This document shows positions 1 through 9,717 of a DNA stretch of 64,000 nucleotides, in pieces. The DNA lies in assembly GCA_937872175.1 (NCBI GenBank), contig CALMPI010000018.1, forward strand, positions 1 through 64,000. Reading direction: 5' to 3'. Both the position numbers and the translations under genes were made by a program. The DNA is from an uncultured Flavobacteriales bacterium (GTDB taxonomy: Bacteria; Bacteroidota; Bacteroidia; Flavobacteriales_F; PHOS-HE28). How positions within the stretch are numbered: the stretch's first letter is position 1; each line of letters begins with the position of its first letter. Below the pieces are notes generated by a model. The model made no database searches and was not told where the DNA came from. It saw only the letters and a list, made by a program, of their open reading frames with translations.

Positions 1-2
1 CC

Positions 3-3000
3 GTGAACGGATGCACCGCCAGCGATGCGGTGGATGTGCTCGTGAACCCGCTGCCGGTGGTCAACCTGGGGCCTGACCTGACGCTGTGCCCTGGGACACA
101 GGCCGTGCTCGATGCCACCACAGCGGGCGCCACCTACCTCTGGGACGATGGCAGTACCGCCGCCGCGCGCACCGTGAACGCCGCTGGCACCTACAGCGTG
201 GACGTCACGGTGAACGGGTGCTCCGCGAGCGATGCCATCAATGTGATCGTGAGCAATGCGCTCAACGTGAACCTTGGTCCGGATGTCGCGCTCTGCGCGG
301 GGGACCAGGTCACCCTCGATGCCACAACGCCCGGCGCCATCTACCTGTGGGACGATGGCAGCACCGCCGCCACCCGCACCGTGAGCGCCAGCGGCACCTA
401 CAGCGTGGACGTTACCGTGAACGGATGCACCGGAAGCGATGCGGTGGATGTGCTGGTGAACCCCCTGCCAGTGGTCAACCTTGGTCCGGACCTCACGCTC
501 TGCGACGGCGACCAGGTGGCGCTCGATGCCACCGCTCCCGGCGCGACGTATCTGTGGGACGATGGCAGCACCGCCGCCACCCGCACCGTGAGCGCCAGCG
601 GCACCTACAACGTGGATGTGACGGTGAACGGATGCACCGGAAGTGATGCGGTGGATGTGCTGGTGAACCCGTTGCCGGTGGTCAACCTCGGTCCGGACCT
701 CACGCTCTGTGCCGGCGACCAGGTAACGCTCGATGCCACTGCTCCCGGTGCGACTTACCTCTGGGACGATGGCAGCACCGCCGCCACCCGCACGGTGAAC
801 GCTGCTGGCAGCTACAGCGTGGACGTGACGGTGAACGGATGCACCGGAAGCGATGCGGTGGATGTGCTGGTGAACCCGCTGCCGGCGCTCAACCTTGGCC
901 CGGACCTCACCCTGTGCCCTGGTGACCAGGTGACCCTGGATGCGACGACCCCGGGCGCCACCTACCTGTGGCACGACGGCAGCACCTCCCCCACGTTCAC
1001 GGCCACGACCTCGGGCCCGGTGAACTGCACCATCACGGTGAACGGATGCAGCGCTTCGGATGCGGTGCTGGTGAGCCTGAGCCCGGCGCCCGCCGTGGAC
1101 CTCGGTCCCGACCAGAGCATCTGCGCCGGTGATCAACTGGTGCTGGACGCCACCTGCGCCGGATGCACCTACCTGTGGGACGATGGAAGCACCGCCGCCA
1201 CACGGCCCGCGTCCACGGCAGGCACCTACACGGTCACGGTCACCGCCAATGGATGCAGCGCCACGGACAGCTTCGTGCTCACCGTGGCACCGGCTCCCGT
1301 GGTGGACCTGGGGCCCGATGTCGACCTCTGCCCGGGGCTGACGGCCGTGATCGATGCCACCACACCCGGGGCCACCTACCTGTGGCAGGACGGCAGCACC
1401 GGACCCACCTTCACGTCGACCGGACCGGGTGCGGTGGCCGTCACCGTGTCCATCGGCAGCTGTTCGGCGAATGACGGGCTCACCGTGAACGCCCTGGCCG
1501 CCCCGACGGTGGACCTGGGCAACGACACCACCCTGTGCCCGGGCGAGCAGCTCACCTTCGACCTCTCCGGTGCGGGCAGCAGCATCGTGTGGCAGGATGG
1601 ATCCAGCGCATGGACCTACACCACCGCCGTGGCGGGCACGATCAGCGCCACGGTGACCGGCGCCAACGGATGCACCGCCCAGGACGCGGCCGACGTGCTC
1701 GTCGCCACCCCTTCGGCCGTGGACCTCGGACCCGATGCCACCCTGTGCGCGGGGAGCACCCTGGTGCTCGACGCCACCCTTCCGGGTGCCACCTACCTCT
1801 GGAGCGATGGCAGTTCCGGCGCCACGCTGCCGGCCACGACCAGCGGACTTTACTGGGTGCAGGTGTCCCAGGGCGCCTGTGCGGTCAGCGACACCATCAC
1901 CCTCACCTTCCTGCCCACGCCGGTGGTCGATCTGGGGCCCGACCTCACCCTGTGCGATGGCACGCCGGCCACCTTCGACGTCACCACACCCGGTGCGAGC
2001 TACCTGTGGCAGGACGGTTCCACCGCACCCACCTTCACCACCACCACGGCGACCACCGTGTCCGTGACGGTGACGCTCGGGCCCTGCGCCGCCAGCGATG
2101 CGGCGGACATCACCGTGATCCCCGTGCCCACGGTGGACCTGGGACCGGACCAGAGCGTATGCGCGGGCGGCACGGCCAACCTGGATGCCACCCTTCCGGG
2201 AGCCACCTACCTGTGGCAGGATGGCAGCACCAGTGCCACCTTCACGGCCAGCACGACCGGGACCTACGCGGTGGTCGTGGACCTGAACGGATGCACGGCG
2301 ACGGACGCCATGACCCTCACCGTGGTGCCGCTGCCCAACGTGGAGCTCGGCCTGGACACCAGCCTCTGCCTCGGCGCATCGCTGGTGCTGGCGCCGTCCG
2401 TGGGCTCCGCTTCGGTGCTGTGGAGCACCGGCAGCACCCAGCCCGCCTTGACGGTGAACGCGTCAGGCACCTATTGGATCGCCGCCACCGCCAACGGCTG
2501 TTCCGCCAGCGACACCATCACGGCCACCTTCATCGACCTCAGCGCTGTGGAGCTCGGGCCCGACGTCACGCTCTGCCCCGATGAGGTGCACACCTTCACC
2601 GTGAACATCCCGGGGGCCACCGTCACCTGGCCGGACGGAAGCTCCGCGCCCACCTGGACCACCGGGCAGGCCGGCACCGTGTCGGTGACGGTGAGCCTCG
2701 GCGGATGCACCCGGCAGGATGCCGCGCTCGTGAGCGTGGTGCCCGTGCCGCAGAACGTCCTCGGCGGTGATGCGGTCCTGTGCGCCGACGATACGCTCCT
2801 GCTCGTGGCACCTCCGGGCCTTGTCGGCCTGGGGTGGTCCACCGGCGCCACGGGGGATACGCTGCTCGCCACGCAGCCCGGCAACTACACCCTGTCCGGC
2901 ACCTTCCAAGGTTGTCCGTTCACGGAGAGCGTGTCCCTGAGCACCGCACCCGATCCGTCGCTGGAACTGGGCCGCGATGTGGAGGCCTGCGAAGGTCAAC

Positions 3001-3446
3001 AGGTGGTGCTCGAGGCCCTCGCGTCGGGCACCGTGCTGTGGAGCACCGGCGCGGAAGGGCCCTCCCTCGCGGTGAACGGACCCGGGCTCTACTGGGCCAC
3101 CGTGGACGGCGCCTGCGGCAGCGTGTCCGACAGCGTGCACGTGATCCTCGGCGACTGCGGTCCCTACATCTACGTGCCCAACGCGTTCACACCCGACAAT
3201 GACGGCATGAACGATGTCTTCTCCCCGAGCGTGGAGGGCCACCTGCTGCAGCTCACGCTGGACGTGTTCGACCGCTGGGGCGAGCGCATCGTGACGCGCG
3301 AGCTGGGCGACCTCTCGTGGGACGGTACGGTGAACGGCATGCCGGCGCCGGATGGTGTCTATCCCTGGGTGCTGCGCTACAAGGCGATGAGCCGTGATGG
3401 CGTGCGGCAGGAACGCCTCACCGGGCACGTGACCCTACTGCGGTGA
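3..3446 (+). CDS. Giant Ig-like repeat surface protein with T9SS type B (gliding motility) C-terminal domain, 5' partial
   Basis: The gene is open from the left edge of the window, so its signal peptide is missing. The visible 1147 residues hold about fifteen repeats of roughly 69 residues. Each has a core LGPDxxLC, then LDAT..GATYLW.DGS, and a second cysteine in NGC.ASD. The two cysteines per unit could form a disulfide. The first five or six units are nearly identical even at DNA level; later units drift. The last ~95 residues match the gliding-motility-associated type B sorting domain (VPNAFTPDNDGMNDVF, then VFDRWG and DGVYPW). By family knowledge this sends the protein through the type IX system to the cell surface, where a repeat adhesin is likely. 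It converges on the next gene with a 12-bp overlap. Confidence 0.9.
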   Translation: MNGCTASDAVDVLVNPLPVVNLGPDLTLCPGTQAVLDATTAGATYLWDDGSTAAARTVNAAGTYSVDVTVNGCSASDAINVIVSNALNVNLGPDVALCAGDQVTLDATTPGAIYLWDDGSTAATRTVSASGTYSVDVTVNGCTGSDAVDVLVNPLPVVNLGPDLTLCDGDQVALDATAPGATYLWDDGSTAATRTVSASGTYNVDVTVNGCTGSDAVDVLVNPLPVVNLGPDLTLCAGDQVTLDATAPGATYLWDDGSTAATRTVNAAGSYSVDVTVNGCTGSDAVDVLVNPLPALNLGPDLTLCPGDQVTLDATTPGATYLWHDGSTSPTFTATTSGPVNCTITVNGCSASDAVLVSLSPAPAVDLGPDQSICAGDQLVLDATCAGCTYLWDDGSTAATRPASTAGTYTVTVTANGCSATDSFVLTVAPAPVVDLGPDVDLCPGLTAVIDATTPGATYLWQDGSTGPTFTSTGPGAVAVTVSIGSCSANDGLTVNALAAPTVDLGNDTTLCPGEQLTFDLSGAGSSIVWQDGSSAWTYTTAVAGTISATVTGANGCTAQDAADVLVATPSAVDLGPDATLCAGSTLVLDATLPGATYLWSDGSSGATLPATTSGLYWVQVSQGACAVSDTITLTFLPTPVVDLGPDLTLCDGTPATFDVTTPGASYLWQDGSTAPTFTTTTATTVSVTVTLGPCAASDAADITVIPVPTVDLGPDQSVCAGGTANLDATLPGATYLWQDGSTSATFTASTTGTYAVVVDLNGCTATDAMTLTVVPLPNVELGLDTSLCLGASLVLAPSVGSASVLWSTGSTQPALTVNASGTYWIAATANGCSASDTITATFIDLSAVELGPDVTLCPDEVHTFTVNIPGATVTWPDGSSAPTWTTGQAGTVSVTVSLGGCTRQDAALVSVVPVPQNVLGGDAVLCADDTLLLVAPPGLVGLGWSTGATGDTLLATQPGNYTLSGTFQGCPFTESVSLSTAPDPSLELGRDVEACEGQQVVLEALASGTVLWSTGAEGPSLAVNGPGLYWATVDGACGSVSDSVHVILGDCGPYIYVPNAFTPDNDGMNDVFSPSVEGHLLQLTLDVFDRWGERIVTRELGDLSWDGTVNGMPAPDGVYPWVLRYKAMSRDGVRQERLTGHVTLLR

Positions 3447-5576
3447 GGCCGCCACGTCGAAGCCCTCCTCCTTCCAGATCATCCGACCGGCGGAAGGCTT
3501 GAAGTAGGCCATGCGCCCCGCCCGCTCCACGCGCACCAGATCGGCGGTGATGGGTTCGACCTTCTCGAACTCGAACGGCACGAGCACCGCCCCCTGCCCG
3601 CTCACCGCGCCGCTGCGTCCGCCCTGGAGGGCCACCAGCATGCCGTGCGTCGCATCGGACATCGCCTCGTAGCGCGGCGGGATCACCTCGCGGCCCGTGC
3701 TGTCGATGGCGCCCCAGCGCCCGTCGACCACCACCCGCCCCAGCCCGCCCTCCAGCGGCCAGGCCTGGTCGTACTTCGCCTCGGTCACCAGCTTGTGGGT
3801 GCGATCGGCATAGGCCCACTTCAGTTTCTTCTTCACGGGCATGAGGCCGTGGGCGTAGCCACCCACGTCCACGTACTGCGCCGGGATGATGAAGCGGCCC
3901 GTGCTGTCGATCGCCCCGCGCTTGCCCTTCACCTGCACCTCGGCCACGCCATCGCGGAACTCGCCCCAGGCGATGACCCCTTCCGCTGCCTCCAGCTCCT
4001 GCGCCACCACCCACCGCCCCTGGCGGTCCACGTACCCGCACCGATCACCGTCCACCACCAGCGCCGGGCCACCGGCGAAGCTGCCCACATGTGTGTGCAC
4101 CGGCGCGAGCACCGTGTCGCCGAACGGGCCGATGAGGCCCATGCGCCCGTCGCGCCGCACACGCGACACGCCCCGGTCGAAGCCCTCGATCCAATCGTGC
4201 TCGAAGGGCACCACCACCTGGCCGCGGGTGTCGATCGCCCCGCTGCGTCCCGCGCGCTCCACCACCGCCAGGCCGTGGTGGAAGGTGCCCGCCAGGTCGA
4301 AGGTGAACGGGATCGCCGTGCCGCCACGCGCATCGATGTAGCCATAGCGCCCCTCCAGCGCGGCGTACGCATGGCCTTCGCGGTATTCGCCGATCTCCTC
4401 GAAGCGCATCGGCACCACCAGGGCTCCGGTGCGGTCCATCACCCCCACCCGGCCCGCTCGCTCCACCGTGGCCAGCCCCTCGCTGTACTCCGACACGTCA
4501 TCGTGCTCCACGGGGATCACCTCCTTGCCGCTCTTGTTCACGGTGCCTGTTCGTCCATCGCGCCCCACCAGCGCCTGACCGTTCCGGAAGGGCTCCACCC
4601 ATTCGTACGCCGCCTTGATCCGCTCCACGCCCTGGTCGTCGATGAAGCCCCAGGCTCCGCCCCGCCGGAACGGCAGCAGCACCAGGCTGGCCACGCGGTA
4701 GTCCTCGCTCAGCTCCTGGATGAAGGGGTAGTCGGGATTCTCCTGCAGGAAGCGCGTGATGGCCGCGGCGTCCAGGTCGCGGACGTAGGTGGCGTACAGT
4801 TCGCGCCAGGCGTCAGGCACGCGGTGGTTCGTCGGGTGGGTGGCGATGAACCCGCGCAGCTCGTCGCGCGTGCGGCGTGGGGTGCTCAGCCGGTAGATGG
4901 CGTCCTCGGCCTGCTTCACATACGGACTTTCGCCGTGCTGCCCGATGAAGCGGACGTAGGCCGCGATGCTGCTGTCGGCCGTGGCCTCCCGATACACGGC
5001 CTCCTCCAGCCGACCGCGGGCCTCGTACACCTGCCGCGCGCCCGGGTAGGCCTCCAGAAAGGCCTGATAGGCCGCCGCGGTGTTGCGCTCACGCGCCTGC
5101 TGGAAGGCCAGGTGGTCGCGCACCGCCCGTGCATCGGCGGCCTGCGCCGCGGTGGGGTGGCGCTCCAGGAACCGAGCGTAGCCCTCCAGGGTGTTGGCCG
5201 CCCGCGCCTGGTCCCATGCCAGCCCATGCAGGTACGCGCGCTGCCCGGTCAGCGCCTCCTCGTCCACCCCCAGCGGCTTGATCCGGGCCCGCGTGCGTTC
5301 GTCGCTCAGCGCATAGGCCGCCTCGGCCCGCACCAGATAGGTGTACGCCGAGTCGGGCTGGTGGAACGGGTTGTCCGCCCGGCCCGCGATCACGCTCAAC
5401 CCGTACCAGGCCGCCGCCGGCTGCCGGCCCACCTGGGCCTGGAACAGCTGGCGGGCCAGGAAGTAGTTGTACTCCTTGAGCGCCTCGAACGCCTTCTCCA
5501 GCTTGCCCGCCGACGCCACCGCCGCCGTCCCCAGCCCCAGCATCAGAACAAGGGCGCGCACCAACCTGTTGTCCAT
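3435..5576 (-). CDS. Secreted TPR-like/WG-repeat protein
   Basis: A 713-residue protein with a signal peptide (residues 1-22, ending AVASA). Residues ~25-290 are helical and TPR-like, with repeated short helices such as LEGYARFLERHPTAAQAAD. From ~300 to the end there are about nine WG-type repeats with the pattern GRxGxID..G..V.P..(Y/F)..... I chose ATG at 5576 over an upstream GTG because it starts the signal peptide and lies 7 nt after a perfect -7 box. WG repeats form beta-rich scaffolds of unknown binding specificity, so the function is not known. It diverges from the RND exporter. Confidence 0.85.
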   Translation of the reverse strand: MDNRLVRALVLMLGLGTAAVASAGKLEKAFEALKEYNYFLARQLFQAQVGRQPAAAWYGLSVIAGRADNPFHQPDSAYTYLVRAEAAYALSDERTRARIKPLGVDEEALTGQRAYLHGLAWDQARAANTLEGYARFLERHPTAAQAADARAVRDHLAFQQARERNTAAAYQAFLEAYPGARQVYEARGRLEEAVYREATADSSIAAYVRFIGQHGESPYVKQAEDAIYRLSTPRRTRDELRGFIATHPTNHRVPDAWRELYATYVRDLDAAAITRFLQENPDYPFIQELSEDYRVASLVLLPFRRGGAWGFIDDQGVERIKAAYEWVEPFRNGQALVGRDGRTGTVNKSGKEVIPVEHDDVSEYSEGLATVERAGRVGVMDRTGALVVPMRFEEIGEYREGHAYAALEGRYGYIDARGGTAIPFTFDLAGTFHHGLAVVERAGRSGAIDTRGQVVVPFEHDWIEGFDRGVSRVRRDGRMGLIGPFGDTVLAPVHTHVGSFAGGPALVVDGDRCGYVDRQGRWVVAQELEAAEGVIAWGEFRDGVAEVQVKGKRGAIDSTGRFIIPAQYVDVGGYAHGLMPVKKKLKWAYADRTHKLVTEAKYDQAWPLEGGLGRVVVDGRWGAIDSTGREVIPPRYEAMSDATHGMLVALQGGRSGAVSGQGAVLVPFEFEKVEPITADLVRVERAGRMAYFKPSAGRMIWKEEGFDVAASPQ

Positions 5577-5583
5577 CGGCTTC

Positions 5584-5591
5584 CAAAGGTA
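5584..5591 (-). promoter_or_regulatory. -7 box TACCTTTG of the WG-repeat gene
   Basis: Exact match to the Bacteroidota -7 consensus TANNTTTG on the minus strand. It ends 7 nt before the ATG at 5576, so the transcript should start at or beside the start codon. Confidence 0.7.
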
Positions 5592-5615
5592 GCCGCACCG
5601 CACGCGGACAGCCCC

Positions 5616-5623
5616 CACCTTTG
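5616..5623 (+). promoter_or_regulatory. -7 box CACCTTTG of the RND exporter gene
   Basis: Near match (CA for TA) to TANNTTTG, 27 nt before the ATG at 5651. It faces away from the WG-gene box 24 bp to the left, so the two genes share a compact divergent promoter region. Confidence 0.55.
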
Positions 5624-5650
5624 CCGCACCCCATCCCCAGCCCCCTGTTC

Positions 5651-7957
5651 ATGGACCGGCGCCAGCGGAGGCTCATCCGCATCGAACGGCTGCTCACGCG
5701 CCGCAACGCCCGCCTCGCCCTGGTGCTGCTCGTGCTGCTCACCGTGCCGGCCCTCTTCGCCCTGCGCCAGGTGCGGGTGGACTACGACTTCGAGAAGTTC
5801 TTCCCCACGGACGATCCGGAGCTGGACCGCTATCTGGCCTTCCGCGAGCGCTTCGGGCACGACAACGAGTACGTGCTCTTCGGCATCGGCCACCGGCCCT
5901 CGGTGTTCCACCTCGACCTGCTGCGCCGCGCCGACAGCCTCGCCGCGCGCCTGGCCACGCTGCCCGATGTGCGCCGCGTGCTGTCGCCCACGCGGCTGAA
6001 GATGCCACGCTGGACCCCGGCCGGCGTGTTCGAAGTGCCCGTGCTGCGGCTGGACCACGACAGCACCCTGGCCGCCGACAGCGCCCGCCTGTGGCTGGAC
6101 CCCGTGGCCCGCCCGCTGGTGAACGACCGCGGCGACGCCCTGCTGCTGGTGATGCACACCGAACAGGGCCTCAGCAAGGCCCGCAGTGACAGCCTCCTCA
6201 ACCGCATCGAGACCGCCGTGGCCGCCAGCGGCCTGCCCGAGGTGCGCATCGCCGGCCGCATCCACGGCCAGCGCCACTACATCGGCCTGATGACCCGCGA
6301 GCTCATCACCTTCATGCTCGCCTCGGCCGTGCTGCTGGTCATCTTCCTGTCCATCGCCTTCCGCACCCTCTGGGGCGTGGTGGCCCCCATCAGCGTGGTG
6401 GCCCTCACCGTGCTGTGGCAGGTGGCCCTGATGACCGCCTTCGGCAAGCCGCTCAGCATCCTCACCATGCTGCTGCCCACCATCCTCTTCGTGGTGGGCA
6501 TGAGCGATGCGGTGCACATCATCGAGCGCTACATCGAGGCGTTGCGCGACGGCCATCCCAAGGCCCGCGCCCTGGCCATCACCTTCGACGAGGTGGGCCT
6601 CAGCACCTTCATCACCATGCTCACCACCGCCATCGGCTACGCCACCCTGGTCACCAGCGGCATCCGCCCCATGAGCGAGTTCGGCCTCTTCACCGCCATG
6701 GGCGTTTTCCTGGCCTACGCCCTGGCCTTCACCCTGCTGCCCGCCGTGCTGCTGCTGATGCCCACGCCCGTGCCCGCCGAACGCACCGTGCGCGCATCGC
6801 TCTGGGACCGCGTGGTGCACAGCCTGCTACGCCTGGTGATCCGCCGCCGCCAGGCCATCCTGCTTGGCGCCGGGGCCCTCACCCTGGCCTGTGCCCTGCT
6901 CATCCCGCGCATCACGGTGAACAACTTCCTGCTGGAGGACCTGCCCGACAGCGACCCGCAGAAGCAGGGCTTCCTCTGGTTCGAGCAGCAGTTCGGCGGC
7001 GTGCGTCCCTTCGACCTCGAGATCACCGTGCGCGATACCGCCCTCAGCGTGTGGGACCACGACGTGCTGCATCGCACGGCCATCGTGCAGGACCATCTGG
7101 AACGCAGCTATGGCGTGCGCCACGTCACCAGCCCGGTGACGGTGGTGCGCGCGGCGCACATGGCCCTCAACGGGGGCGACGCCGCCTGGTACCGCCTGCC
7201 CGACGACCCCGCCGACACCGAGCGCGCCGCCCGCCTGGCCCGCACCCTGCTCGGCCGACAAGGCCTTTCGACCATCGCCGCAGCGGACGGCCGCACCGCG
7301 CGCATGAGCGGCCGCATCATCGACGAGGGCGGCGCCGCCCACCGCCTGAAGAACGCCGCGCTCGACGGCCTCGTGAAGGGCCTCGGCCCCACGCCCGCCG
7401 TGGGCTTCCACCAGACCGGCATGGCCTTCCTGATCGACCGCAACAACGAGCGCCTCAGCGAACAAATGCTCCTGAGCCTCGGCCTCAGCTTCCTGCTCAT
7501 CGCCGTCATCATGATGGTGCTGTTCCGCGAGCCCAGCATGGTGCTCATCGCCCTGCTGCCCAACGTGCTGCCCATGGTGTTCATCGCCGGCCTCATGGGC
7601 CTGGTGGGCATCGACCTCAAGGTGAGCACCGCCATCATCTTCAGCAACGCCTTCGGCATCGCGGTGGACGACACCATCCACCTGCTGGGCAAGCTGCGCA
7701 TCGAACTGGCCAAGGGCCGCGGACTGCCCTACGCCATGAAACGCACCTACCTCAGCGGCGGAAAGGCCGTGATCGTGATGAGCCTCATGCTCTGCGCCGG
7801 CTTCATCACCCTCATCGCGTCCGACTTCGCCAGCGTGCACTACATGGGCCTGCTCATCAGCATCACCCTGGGCGTGGCCCTGCTGAGCGAGCTGCTGCTG
7901 CTGCCCCTGCTGGTGCTGCTCATCCTGCGCCGCCGGCCCGTGCGCGTGCTCGCGTGA
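5651..7957 (+). CDS. RND/MMPL-family exporter
   Basis: A 768-residue membrane protein with the two-fold layout of the RND superfamily: TM1 (~20-40), a periplasmic loop with the motif FFPTDDPE, a block of TMs (~220-385) rich in sterol-sensing/MMPL-type residues (VVGMSDAVHIIERY), a second lone TM (~407-425), a second loop, and a final TM block (~610-768) with the mirrored motif AVDDTIHLL. Such proteins export lipids, hopanoids or hydrophobic compounds using the proton gradient; no fusion partner or outer-membrane gene is next to it, so the substrate cannot be named. An in-frame TTG at 5621 lies inside the -7 box and was rejected as the start. Confidence 0.85.
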   Translation: MDRRQRRLIRIERLLTRRNARLALVLLVLLTVPALFALRQVRVDYDFEKFFPTDDPELDRYLAFRERFGHDNEYVLFGIGHRPSVFHLDLLRRADSLAARLATLPDVRRVLSPTRLKMPRWTPAGVFEVPVLRLDHDSTLAADSARLWLDPVARPLVNDRGDALLLVMHTEQGLSKARSDSLLNRIETAVAASGLPEVRIAGRIHGQRHYIGLMTRELITFMLASAVLLVIFLSIAFRTLWGVVAPISVVALTVLWQVALMTAFGKPLSILTMLLPTILFVVGMSDAVHIIERYIEALRDGHPKARALAITFDEVGLSTFITMLTTAIGYATLVTSGIRPMSEFGLFTAMGVFLAYALAFTLLPAVLLLMPTPVPAERTVRASLWDRVVHSLLRLVIRRRQAILLGAGALTLACALLIPRITVNNFLLEDLPDSDPQKQGFLWFEQQFGGVRPFDLEITVRDTALSVWDHDVLHRTAIVQDHLERSYGVRHVTSPVTVVRAAHMALNGGDAAWYRLPDDPADTERAARLARTLLGRQGLSTIAAADGRTARMSGRIIDEGGAAHRLKNAALDGLVKGLGPTPAVGFHQTGMAFLIDRNNERLSEQMLLSLGLSFLLIAVIMMVLFREPSMVLIALLPNVLPMVFIAGLMGLVGIDLKVSTAIIFSNAFGIAVDDTIHLLGKLRIELAKGRGLPYAMKRTYLSGGKAVIVMSLMLCAGFITLIASDFASVHYMGLLISITLGVALLSELLLLPLLVLLILRRRPVRVLA

Positions 7958-7966
7958 GGCCACCCC

Positions 7967-7974
7967 TATCTTGG
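7967..7974 (+). promoter_or_regulatory. -7 box TATCTTGG for the small ORF and nhaA
   Basis: One mismatch from TANNTTTG, 19 nt before the ATG at 7994 and 10 nt after the RND stop. It supports transcription of the 35-codon ORF with nhaA. Confidence 0.5.
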
Positions 7975-7993
7975 CCCTTCAACCGCCTCCGCC

Positions 7994-8101
7994 ATGCGCC
8001 TGCTCTGGCCCCTCTTCGCCGTCCTCGCCCTCGTGCTCGTGGGTGTGGTGCTGCAACGCCGCCACACCCGCCGCAAGCACAAGCACCGCCAATACCGCTG
8101 A
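7994..8101 (+). CDS. Tiny single-span membrane protein upstream of nhaA
   Basis: A 35-codon ORF: one hydrophobic segment (residues ~3-20, rich in L and V) followed by a strongly basic tail (RRHTRRKHKHR). It has a plausible -7 box, ends 8 nt before the nhaA start and shares its strand. The charge distribution predicts an inner-membrane protein with the basic tail in the cytoplasm. It resembles no family I recognise. A role as a regulator or chaperone of NhaA is inference from position only. Confidence 0.55.
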   Translation: MRLLWPLFAVLALVLVGVVLQRRHTRRKHKHRQYR

Positions 8102-8109
8102 CGCGCCGC

Positions 8110-9426
8110 ATGAACGTGCACAAGGGCGGCCGGCGACGCCTGGCCTTCGCGGAGTTCCTGCATCACCAGAGCACGGGCGGCATCCTGCTCTTCGCTTCGG
8201 CCGTGGCCGCCCTGGTGTGGGCCAACGGGCCCTGGAAGGAGGGCTACCACCACCTGTGGGAGCACACCATCACGCTCACCTTCGACCGGTACACCCTCCG
8301 CGGCACCCTGCACCACTGGATCAACGACGGCCTGATGGCCCTCTTCTTCTTCGTGGTGGGCCTGGAGCTGAAGCGCGAGGTGGTGGGCGGTGAACTGAGC
8401 CGGCCGCGCGATGCCCTCCTGCCCGTGGCCGCCGGCATGGGCGGCATGCTGGTGCCCGCCGCGCTCTACCTGGCCTTCAACCACGTGGGCGAGGCCCACG
8501 CCGGCTGGGGCATCCCCATGGCCACGGACATCGCCTTCGCCGTGGGCGTCATGAGCCTCCTGGGCGACCGCGTGCCCACCGGCCTCAAGATCTTCCTCAC
8601 CACCCTCGCCATCGCCGACGACCTGGGCGCGGTGCTCGTCATCGCCCTCTTCTACACCAGCGACATCAGCCTGCACAACCTGCTGATCGGCGTGGCCTTC
8701 CTCGCCGTGCTGTGGGGCGGCAACCGCCTGGGCGTGCGCAACCCCTGGTTCTATGCGCTGTTCGGCATCGCCGGCATGTGGACCGCCTTCCTCCTCAGCG
8801 GCATCCACGCCACCATCGCCGGGGTGCTCGCCGCCTTCACCATCCCCGCCGAAACGCGGATGGACGAACCCGCCTTCGTGGCCCGCATCAAACGCCACAT
8901 CGCCGCCTTCGCCGACCTGGAGCCCAACGGCAAACCCACCCTCAGCGAGGACCAGCTGGAGGTGATCCACCGCATCGAGACCGATTGCGAGCGCGCCGCT
9001 ACACCGCTGCAGCGCCTGGAGAAGGCCCTGCATCCGCTGGTGGCCTTCGGCGTGATGCCCCTCTTCGCCCTGGCCAACGCCGGGGTGGAACTCCCCGATG
9101 ACCCACTGGGCGCCATCACCTCGCCGGTGGCCCTGGGCGTGGGCATCGGGCTGGCCATCGGCAAACCGCTGGGCATCGTGCTCACCGTGCTGCTGCTGCT
9201 GCGCCTGGGCGTGGGCCGGCTGGGCGCGGGCATCACCCGCGCGCATCTGCTCGGCATGGGTTTCCTCGCCGGCATCGGCTTCACCATGTCGTTGTTCGTG
9301 AACGAGCTCGCCTTTGCCGAACCCCTGCTGCGCGAGGAGGCCAAGCTGGGCATCCTGCTCGCCTCCCTGCTGGCCGGCGCGATCGGCTACCTGCTGCTGC
9401 GCCGGCTGCCCCCGTCCGCCGCTTGA
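8110..9426 (+). CDS. nhaA: Na+/H+ antiporter NhaA
   Basis: A 438-residue inner-membrane antiporter that exchanges sodium (or lithium) for protons. The signature is clear: FFFVVGLELKRE near residue 80, ATDIAFAVGVM with Asp140, and IADDLGAV with the paired aspartates 170/171 that correspond to the cation-binding pair of the family. Its length is a little above the E. coli protein, mainly from a loop (~245-295) and the C-terminus. I placed the start at the ATG 8 nt after the tiny upstream ORF; the reading frame is open far upstream, but that part is out of frame with the RND gene and is spurious. Confidence 0.95.
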   Translation: MNVHKGGRRRLAFAEFLHHQSTGGILLFASAVAALVWANGPWKEGYHHLWEHTITLTFDRYTLRGTLHHWINDGLMALFFFVVGLELKREVVGGELSRPRDALLPVAAGMGGMLVPAALYLAFNHVGEAHAGWGIPMATDIAFAVGVMSLLGDRVPTGLKIFLTTLAIADDLGAVLVIALFYTSDISLHNLLIGVAFLAVLWGGNRLGVRNPWFYALFGIAGMWTAFLLSGIHATIAGVLAAFTIPAETRMDEPAFVARIKRHIAAFADLEPNGKPTLSEDQLEVIHRIETDCERAATPLQRLEKALHPLVAFGVMPLFALANAGVELPDDPLGAITSPVALGVGIGLAIGKPLGIVLTVLLLLRLGVGRLGAGITRAHLLGMGFLAGIGFTMSLFVNELAFAEPLLREEAKLGILLASLLAGAIGYLLLRRLPPSAA

Positions 9427-9611
9427 ACCGCGCTGCTGTCCGGCACGCCGTGCTCGAACAGCTGCATCAGCGGATGCGTGTAGGTGCGCATCGGGCTAGG
9501 AGCGCAGGGCTGCGGCACACCCGCCCAGGCCGCCAGGGCCGAGCCCGCGGCCACCACCAGCACCAGATGGCGCCAACCGATGTGCGGCGGGTGGAACGGG
9601 CGGCGGCGCAT
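9387..9611 (-). CDS. Hypothetical small protein with an N-terminal hydrophobic segment
   Basis: A 74-codon ORF on the opposite strand, overlapping the last 40 bp of nhaA. It begins with a basic stretch and a hydrophobic segment (HLVLVVAAGSALAAWAG) that could be a signal anchor. CACCTTCG lies a few nt before its ATG and resembles the degenerate -7 boxes used elsewhere here. The remainder is low complexity and has no family I know. In GC-rich DNA antisense frames stay open easily, so this could be spurious. Confidence 0.35.
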   Translation of the reverse strand: MRRRPFHPPHIGWRHLVLVVAAGSALAAWAGVPQPCAPSPMRTYTHPLMQLFEHGVPDSSAVQAADGGSRRSSR

Positions 9612-9717
9612 GAGGCTGCGAAGGTGAACGCCGCCCCGGCGGCAGTGGCGGACCTTAACAGCCCGATGGCCTTCCTTAACCTTCGTTAACAGCCGCCCGC
9701 ATCGGTGCCGGTCCGCC

